Shown: positions 58,643 to 64,000 of the stretch, piece after piece
How the letters are laid out: every line of letters starts with the position of its first letter
Position numbering within the stretch: position 1 is the stretch's first letter
Assembly (NCBI RefSeq): GCF_024347535.1
Contig: NZ_AP025498.1
Coordinates: forward strand, 1-64,000
Direction: 5' to 3'
Origin: Vibrio kanaloae
GTDB lineage: Bacteria; Pseudomonadota; Gammaproteobacteria; Enterobacterales; Vibrionaceae
DNA length: 64,000 nucleotides
Position numbers and translations under genes: made by a program
The notes under the pieces: generated by a model
The model's database searches: none
What the model saw: only the letters and a program-made list of their open reading frames with translations
What the model was told of the DNA's origin: nothing

Positions 58643-58864
58643 TTAGCCTTCTTCAACGGTTGTTGGCAGAGCGTCTCTAACAGCGGTTAATACGCTTTCA
58701 ATACGTGCGCCGATGTTGTCGTCACCCGTAGAGAAAAGCGCAATGGCAATTGCCGCGATGGTGGCAATAATGGCGTACTCGATACCTGATGCGCCCTTGT
58801 TACAGTGTAAAAAAGAGATAAATTTACACCACGTCTTGATGGTTAATCTTTTCAATAAAAACAT
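58643..58864 (-). CDS. flp: Flp pilin precursor
   Basis: A 73-residue prepilin. Cleavage is expected after Gly24 in NKG/ASGIEYAIIATIAA, leaving Glu at +5 and a mature protein of 49 residues with one hydrophobic helix. It forms the bundled adhesive Flp pilus. First gene of the minus-strand tad operon. Confidence 0.92.
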   Translation of the reverse strand: MFLLKRLTIKTWCKFISFLHCNKGASGIEYAIIATIAAIAIALFSTGDDNIGARIESVLTAVRDALPTTVEEG

Positions 58865-59591
58865 AGCTACCTACCTGATAATTACGTACTTAGATGATGT
58901 AATTTGTCATGGAGAATATCCAATCCTTGTTAAAGGGCAAACAGTGTTGCATTGCTACCTTGTTACTAATCATAGTTAGAGAATCAAAATGATGTGAATG
59001 TTTTATGTGACTCAAGTCTCATATGTGAGTCTTAATGTTGTTTTCCCTATAATATGAAATTTTCCATCAGTTTTTATGAATTAATCATAAACAGTTGATG
59101 ATAAAGATATTAATAGAAATCAAATTCACAACTGATAAGTATTATTTATTTTATGGGAAAATTACGATTTTTATTCTGGATTTTTATCAAATTTCAATCA
59201 TGATTATTAGTATCTCACTGAGATCGAAACCTAGCTTTTCAGGTGGATATGAGATAGCAATATGGTTAGAGAAGAATAAATACGGAAAAGCTAGATTTTA
59301 TAACATTGATGATACCAAACAGTAAGGTAAGTAATTTATTTCTCTAAAAAATGTATATTAAATTAAGTTGATGATATAGAGGAACGCTGGGAACCCTAGA
59401 TTTATCATGGCGTATAATGTGTTATTTACACTATATTTTGTAGCTCTGAAGCTATTTTAAGTTTGAGCACAATAACAAATGTTCATCGTAAGGTTTATGA
59501 GTACGTAGTACCAACGAGTCCTTGAGCTAAAATAATCCGTTCCCTCTTAGTTATCAACCATAAGGAAAGTATCTGAATAAAGGAGGATACC
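58865..59591. other. AT-rich divergent region between tad and the TPS-like pair
   Basis: About 725 bases, very AT-rich, with promoters expected for both directions. A 76-codon plus-strand frame (59095-59325) has biased AT-rich codons and no family; I do not accept it as a gene. AAAGGAGGATACC directly precedes the lipoprotein ATG. Confidence 0.5.
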
Positions 59592-60878
59592 ATGACTATT
59601 TTATATCGAAATTTTCTTGTTTCGTTAGCGTCTTTATTGATGATAACTGCATGTAGTGGCAACGGTTCTGGGACAATTGCCTCTGGTGGTAGCGGCCCGG
59701 AAACGACAGAAGAGGACGTCGTTGGTCCGCAGTCCGTTAGTCCACAATCTGATAGCAACCTCTTGTCAGAAGCTGGTAATAATGTGTCGCAAAGTGAGTT
59801 AAGTAACTCGTTAGATTCAATAACAACGGGATCAGGAGAGGTATTAGTAAACCTGGGGGAAGTTGTGACTGCTTTGGGGGATGGGTTACCGCTGGGATCT
59901 ACGGCTTTGGAAATCGATGATGCTTATGTCAGCCGCACTTTGCAAGGCACTGCTAGTTCCACTGAAAAATTAGGGACAACAGTTGTCTCCGCTGGCGATA
60001 CCGTTGCGCAGTTAGATGCGCTACCTGTGTTCGTTCAGCTTAATGACCGTACCGGATTATTAACTTATACCGGGGTGACTGTGTCCGATCTAGGTGGAAC
60101 AGTCGAAAATATTGGTGGGTGGCTTCAGTACCAAACGTCAGAAGAAGGTAATTTATATGGATTATCTGAACAGCTTGGTACGATGACAGCGCCTATTTTG
60201 GTCCAAGCCGATGGTATGATCGACCTGAAAGGTAATGCGCTAGTCATATTTAACGATGTACAAGACGTTAAGACCACTTTGCCTAACTTTGTTTACTTAT
60301 CCACTTCGACGTTAACTAAGGGTACCACTGCGTTACTGATGGACACTCAAGGGATGGTTGAAGATACTGGCCAATTATTTGTTGGAGAAAAAGGCCTAAC
60401 TGCATTACTCACCAGTGAGTTGCAGCAGGATGAAACTTTACTGCTCAATTTGGAGTCAGCATTAGCCAACCGTTTGGATACTGATCCGCTCTCTGGTTTA
60501 AATGATAACAACTTACTTTCTGAAACAGCGCTGCTTTCGAGTGTAGACGGAAATCTAATCCTAGTTTCCCAGAATTTAGGTGATGTATTGAATTTAGAAA
60601 CAGGCTTGGTCAACTCACTAGATTTGAGTACAACTCTACTTAACTTTAATCAATTGGATGATGCATCAACACCTCTGTCTAGTTTATTAGGATCAACAGC
60701 CCAAAGCCTTCAAGATGTTGTTGGTGGATTAAAGGGTAATTCATTAGATGTACTTTCGTTAGATATAACAGATAACCTAGCGGGAGAAGATAAATTAGGG
60801 CTGTCTTCTTCAAGTGAGGATAGAGGGACACTCACACATCTCACGACTAGCACTCTGAAACCGATTTTGGGTCAGTAA
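59592..60878 (+). CDS. Large Leu/Gly/Ser/Thr-rich surface lipoprotein
   Basis: A 428-residue predicted lipoprotein: signal peptide with lipobox ITAC (lipidated Cys about 20), then a Ser/Gly linker (GSGTIASGGSGPETTEEDVV). A long region follows of recurring Leu/Gly/Thr-rich segments such as GEVLVNLGEVVTALGDGLPLG and SSTEKLGTTVVSAGDTVAQL. It has no cysteine beyond the lipobox and no enzyme motif. I do not recognise the family. A strong ribosome site is present. It is followed by a TpsB-type transporter gene in the same orientation, suggesting a secreted or surface-displayed pair. It lacks a visible TPS (haemagglutinin) domain. Confidence 0.75.
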   Translation: MTILYRNFLVSLASLLMITACSGNGSGTIASGGSGPETTEEDVVGPQSVSPQSDSNLLSEAGNNVSQSELSNSLDSITTGSGEVLVNLGEVVTALGDGLPLGSTALEIDDAYVSRTLQGTASSTEKLGTTVVSAGDTVAQLDALPVFVQLNDRTGLLTYTGVTVSDLGGTVENIGGWLQYQTSEEGNLYGLSEQLGTMTAPILVQADGMIDLKGNALVIFNDVQDVKTTLPNFVYLSTSTLTKGTTALLMDTQGMVEDTGQLFVGEKGLTALLTSELQQDETLLLNLESALANRLDTDPLSGLNDNNLLSETALLSSVDGNLILVSQNLGDVLNLETGLVNSLDLSTTLLNFNQLDDASTPLSSLLGSTAQSLQDVVGGLKGNSLDVLSLDITDNLAGEDKLGLSSSSEDRGTLTHLTTSTLKPILGQ

Positions 60879-60898
60879 TATGATTGAGTCTGATAAAT

Positions 60899-60923
60899 AA
60901 AGAGCCAGAGATCATGGCTCTTT
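60899..60923 (+). terminator. Hairpin between the lipoprotein and transporter genes
   Basis: AAAGAGCC / GGCTCTTT with a 9-base loop and only a weak T-rich tail. A partial terminator that would reduce transporter relative to lipoprotein. Confidence 0.55.
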
Positions 60924-60940
60924 ATTCTATAAGGGTATCT

Positions 60941-62587
60941 ATGTTGAGAAAGAAAAAGTCCTTTTTTTTTGTTGTTGGTTTACTTTCAACCATCCAGTGT
61001 CACGCCGCGGAGCCCCCTTTATTAGTACAACCTGAACCGAAGAACCAAACCGAGTCTGCTTCCAATGTTGACGTTGAGCAGATGAAAGGAGAAGTGGAGG
61101 TACTCAGCTCAGAGGTTATTCAGTCAATACACTTTTCTGGTGGTACATCGTTGGAGCTTGAGCAGCTAGCACAAGATGTTCAAGTGCTGTTGAATCAACC
61201 TTATTCGGTCGAATTGATCGGGCAAGCGATCGAAAAAATCACCCAGCGTTTTCATATCGCCGGCTACCCTCTCGCTTTTGCTACTGTTAAACAAAATGAC
61301 TTTCGGGATGGTCGATTGACTATCACTATTGTGGAAGGATTTGTGATCAGAAGTGAACTTGAGATCCCTAATGATACAGTTAAACACAAAGTGCGCTCTA
61401 TTTTACAACCGCTATTGAATGAGAATCCCGCAACTCAGGCCTCTCTAGAACGCGCTATCCTGCTAATCAATAGAATTCCTGGTTACCAATTTGATATTAC
61501 ACTCCCCAGACCAAAAACTATATCTGGCGCGACATCTATTCGTATCGTTACCCGAGATAAGACCGTATTTAAACCTTTTATCGGTTATTCAATGCAGCAA
61601 GATTCTGAGCGTAACTTCTCTTTGGGACTACGTAGTAATATTAATCGGATGTCGATTAATCGTCTAACCCTCATTGGTTTACTCCCACGTGATAATAATA
61701 GTGATGAAGGATATTACTCAATGAGGCTTGAACACGACATTTTCCACAACGGAACTTTAGGTAGATTGAGCGCTAGCTATTATACCGATAACGAAGAAAG
61801 CATCCTTGATATAGGAGGTGTGAAGTTAGCGGTTGACAATACTTTTGAACGACACAGCTTGGATTACGTTATCTCTTACCCGATAACATTAAATCAAACG
61901 ACCGACTTCAGTGTGTCTCTGGGGGTGCTCTATGAAAAAGAGGAACGCAATTATGATGTTTCCTTCAATGGCACATCTTTAGGCAACTTAGACGATCACC
62001 TAGATTATGTTATTGGCCAGATTTCAATAGATGTGATTAAACGATTTGACAATTTCAACTTCTCAGCCGGCTTAGGAGTCAACCAAAGTATCAGTAGTGC
62101 ATTTAGATATAGGAGTGATTTAGAAACTGAAAATATCTACAACAGCGATTTTACTTTTTACGACCTTAATTTATCTACTTCATATGAATTTATTAAGGAT
62201 TACGTTGTATCTTTGCGGGCAAACGGTATGTTTGCCGATGAGAGGATAGTGCCATCGCAGCGTTTAAATTACGGTGGTCTCAACTATGGCCGTGGTTACC
62301 CGGAAAACACCATAGAAGGTGATAGAGGATATGGCACCGAAGTAAAGCTGTTACAACGAAACAAACATGGGAATTATTTTTTTAACCCCTATATCACTTA
62401 TGACTTCGCTTATACCGAGAGAGAGCTTTCTACCGCCAGAACAGACCGGATCTCATCAGCAGCACTTGGTGTTGAAATTGGCTTTGAAGCAAATTTATAT
62501 GTTGCTATTGACTATGCTAAACCCTTAAAAGAAAGAGAATACAATAACGACTATGTCTACAACCTGAATGTAAACTGGCAATTTTAG
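60941..62587 (+). CDS. TpsB/FhaC-family two-partner secretion transporter
   Basis: A 548-residue outer-membrane protein. Signal peptide (residues 1-23, FFFVVGLLSTIQCHA), two POTRA domains (about 55-210: IQSIHFSGGTSLELEQLAQD, YPLAFATVKQ, then LINRIPGYQFDITLP), and a 16-strand-type beta barrel ending in VNWQF with terminal Phe. The barrel carries LNYGGLNYGRGYPENTIEGD, the VRGY-like L6 motif region of FhaC. ATG 60941 is chosen because AAGGG precedes it. Such transporters export a TpsA partner. Here the only partner candidate is the lipoprotein upstream. Confidence 0.88.
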   Translation: MLRKKKSFFFVVGLLSTIQCHAAEPPLLVQPEPKNQTESASNVDVEQMKGEVEVLSSEVIQSIHFSGGTSLELEQLAQDVQVLLNQPYSVELIGQAIEKITQRFHIAGYPLAFATVKQNDFRDGRLTITIVEGFVIRSELEIPNDTVKHKVRSILQPLLNENPATQASLERAILLINRIPGYQFDITLPRPKTISGATSIRIVTRDKTVFKPFIGYSMQQDSERNFSLGLRSNINRMSINRLTLIGLLPRDNNSDEGYYSMRLEHDIFHNGTLGRLSASYYTDNEESILDIGGVKLAVDNTFERHSLDYVISYPITLNQTTDFSVSLGVLYEKEERNYDVSFNGTSLGNLDDHLDYVIGQISIDVIKRFDNFNFSAGLGVNQSISSAFRYRSDLETENIYNSDFTFYDLNLSTSYEFIKDYVVSLRANGMFADERIVPSQRLNYGGLNYGRGYPENTIEGDRGYGTEVKLLQRNKHGNYFFNPYITYDFAYTERELSTARTDRISSAALGVEIGFEANLYVAIDYAKPLKEREYNNDYVYNLNVNWQF

Positions 62588-62783
62588 TTAACTTTCGTTT
62601 TCCTGAACTATCCAAGGTGCAAGTATATTTTAATGGATGGATTTGTCCCCCAAAGACGCTTCGTAATCGGGCATACCAACCCCTACATGTAAAAAATGAT
62701 GTGGTTAGGCAGGCCGCCTTAAGATGAAGCCCATTCATTTGCAGAATGAGCTTCTATGCATGTAATACCAACCACCCACACAG

Positions 62784-62857
62784 TTTCTAACGAAGTTGTC
62801 GAGCGCTGTAACAAGCTATGGTGGCCAATTACGTACTACGATTGGTATGAGTAGCAT
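62784..62857. repeat. Dispersed repeat, copy 2
   Basis: Related to 48547-48620, starting TTTCTAACGAAGTT and ending GGTATGAGTAGCAT. It is in the gap after the TpsB gene. Confidence 0.65.
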
Positions 62858-62877
62858 TGTTTGAAAGGAACTATAAA

Positions 62878-63360
62878 TTAGTGACAAACGACGCTTGGTT
62901 TATCTCCTAAAAACCAAGAAACCCACTTTCTTTTGGAGTTTAAGATGAAGCCTTCTTCAAGGTTAATTCCATTAACTATCAGTCCGTCAACGTTTCCATT
63001 ATATTCTTTTGTTGTGAAGCGCCAATCTTTACTATTTACCCGTTTCCCTTCAATAAGTGCATCATTGAGCCGTTGACTTACAACGACAATAGTTAGACCT
63101 TTCGTTTTACTGATCCCCAAATCAGGTTCAGCAATACTCCCCACGGCAACAGGCACCTGAACAGTACATATCTTTTCGTCTTGACGAGTAAATATATAGT
63201 TCGCTTCCCCGACTCGGCCGTTAAGCCACAAGAGCTGTCCTTGGGTCATAGTGTCGATTGTTAAAATACCAAACGTATCCGCCGACGATAGTGTGATGGC
63301 GCCACTAAATGTTGAGATAAAAACAGACAAAAACACATTCAAAATGATTGCTTTTTTCAT
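62878..63360 (-). CDS. Secreted hypothetical protein, 160 residues
   Basis: Start at 63360 (MKKAIILNVFLSVFISTFSG) is supported by AGGAGAC upstream; a longer frame would overlap the DUF805 gene. It has an N-terminal signal peptide; the mature part carries VAVGSIAEPDLGISKTKGLT and ends WFLGDKPSVVCH. I do not recognise a family. A 4-base overlap with the DUF805 gene (ATGA) shows translational coupling. Confidence 0.65.
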   Translation of the reverse strand: MKKAIILNVFLSVFISTFSGAITLSSADTFGILTIDTMTQGQLLWLNGRVGEANYIFTRQDEKICTVQVPVAVGSIAEPDLGISKTKGLTIVVVSQRLNDALIEGKRVNSKDWRFTTKEYNGNVDGLIVNGINLEEGFILNSKRKWVSWFLGDKPSVVCH

Positions 63361-63692
63361 GCTAATGTCTCCTGATCGTTCTGAACATTGGTCGATTTCA
63401 CTAACAAATATATTAACCAAAAAGGTCCTACTGCTGGTATAAAAAAGACCAGTCCCCAATATCCAGATTTGTTAATATCGTGCAGTCTACGAGCTATTGC
63501 GGAAAGCATAGGAATAAAACTTAAAATGCCATAAATGGTGTCAAACCAAGTCGTCATACCCATAGCCATATCAGCCACAATACACCCGACACTCACCAAT
63601 ATATGCACGAGTATAAACATCCAGTATTCTTCACGCGACGAGCGGCCAACAAAATCTAAACTTCGTTTCCAAGCTAGAAAATAAAACTTCAT
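63357..63692 (-). CDS. DUF805 inner-membrane protein
   Basis: A 111-residue DUF805 protein: WKRSLDFVGRSSREEYWMFI, the diagnostic YFLAWK..F.GR.SR.EYW start, followed by three or four TM helices and ARRLHDINKSGYW. The GTG upstream of the ATG is not the start because GAGGTGAC fits the ATG at 63692. Function unknown; found widely in bacteria. Confidence 0.88.
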   Translation of the reverse strand: MKFYFLAWKRSLDFVGRSSREEYWMFILVHILVSVGCIVADMAMGMTTWFDTIYGILSFIPMLSAIARRLHDINKSGYWGLVFFIPAVGPFWLIYLLVKSTNVQNDQETLA

Positions 63693-63879
63693 AAATGTCA
63701 CCTCAATAACGAATTGATGATGACATTTTGCCTCGAAATAAGGGGAGTATACGTCTCAAAACAGGTTTTAGGTCGTCCTTAAACAAGTTTTTGTCTATTT
63801 TACATTTTTAATTATATTTCATCGAGTTATCCTTGGTGCAATCCCATTCAAATACCCATTTATTAATCTAGGTCCAGCT

Positions 63880-64000
63880 ATGCTTGCGATTCCCGTTCCA
63901 TTCATTGTTTCTATGTTGCTAGGGTTATTGGCGATAATACTTTATGCCCGACTCTCTCAACAAACTAAGGTCGCAAGCATGTTTTTAGGGCTGTGCTCTG
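63880..64000 (+). CDS. Start of a probable membrane-bound AraC-type regulator (3' end beyond window)
   Basis: An ATG at 63880 opens MLAIPVPFIVSMLLGLLAII, a strongly hydrophobic N-terminus like that of Vibrio AraC regulators with an N-terminal membrane region. Only 40 residues are visible, so the identification is tentative. It could be another membrane protein. Confidence 0.45.
   Translation, partial: MLAIPVPFIVSMLLGLLAIILYARLSQQTKVASMFLGLCS

Noticed and set aside
59095..59325. 76-residue protein in the tad/lipoprotein gap
   Set aside because: Extremely AT-biased codons, no ribosome site and no recognisable feature.

Overview
The window comes from a Vibrio chromosome, probably chromosome 2. 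I infer this from gene content: luxPQ, two Qrr-type small RNAs, a CspV-like cold-shock gene, hcp-hcr, the long 478-residue GAPDH homologue, yegD, yceH and an XRE/DUF3612 regulator. Base composition is moderate, with AT-rich gaps around 43.5-44.3 kb and 58.9-59.6 kb. There are no tRNA or rRNA genes, no CRISPR array and no intact insertion sequence.

Layout. 0-4.5 kb: a truncated FAH-family gene, an OmpU-like porin broken by an in-frame stop, the Hsp70-like yegD and two small genes. 4.7-14 kb: a PilZ protein, the AI-2 receptor operon luxP-luxQ, a yceH/GIY-YIG pair and a second hybrid histidine kinase with a (GTAGGA)6 tract in its sensor region. 14.8-26.8 kb: metabolic and transport genes (GAPDH-like, hcp-hcr behind a candidate sigma-54 promoter, lipoprotein hydrolase, LysE, LysR, YjeH exporter, and a MocR regulator divergent from a flavin-binding oxidase-like gene). 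27-32.4 kb: two convergent qrr small-RNA genes, each with a sigma-54 promoter and LuxO-like sites. They flank cspV, a diguanylate cyclase, a solitary malate-synthase-G-like module and its divergent XRE regulator. 32.6-49.7 kb: rhlE, a CHASE-GGDEF cyclase, nupC, a short PTS IIA homologue, a tandem HD/HD-GYP protein, a membrane winged-helix/EAL fusion and a GntR-ABC operon. 49.8-58.9 kb: a Tad (Flp pilus) locus on the minus strand that lacks tadZ and rcpB. 59.5-64 kb: a lipoprotein plus TpsB/FhaC-type transporter pair, a DUF805 operon and the start of an AraC-like gene.

How it works together. Two signalling themes dominate. The first is quorum sensing: LuxP binds AI-2 and controls LuxQ, which in the known Vibrio pathway feeds through LuxU to LuxO. 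Phospho-LuxO with sigma-54 activates qrr genes, and two of these lie 18-23 kb from luxPQ. The second is cyclic dinucleotides: a PilZ receptor, two GGDEF proteins, one HD-GYP protein and one EAL protein in 40 kb, close to a pilus locus that c-di-GMP might control. The most unusual single gene is the ToxR-like winged-helix / CSS-loop / EAL fusion at 44.3-46.1 kb.
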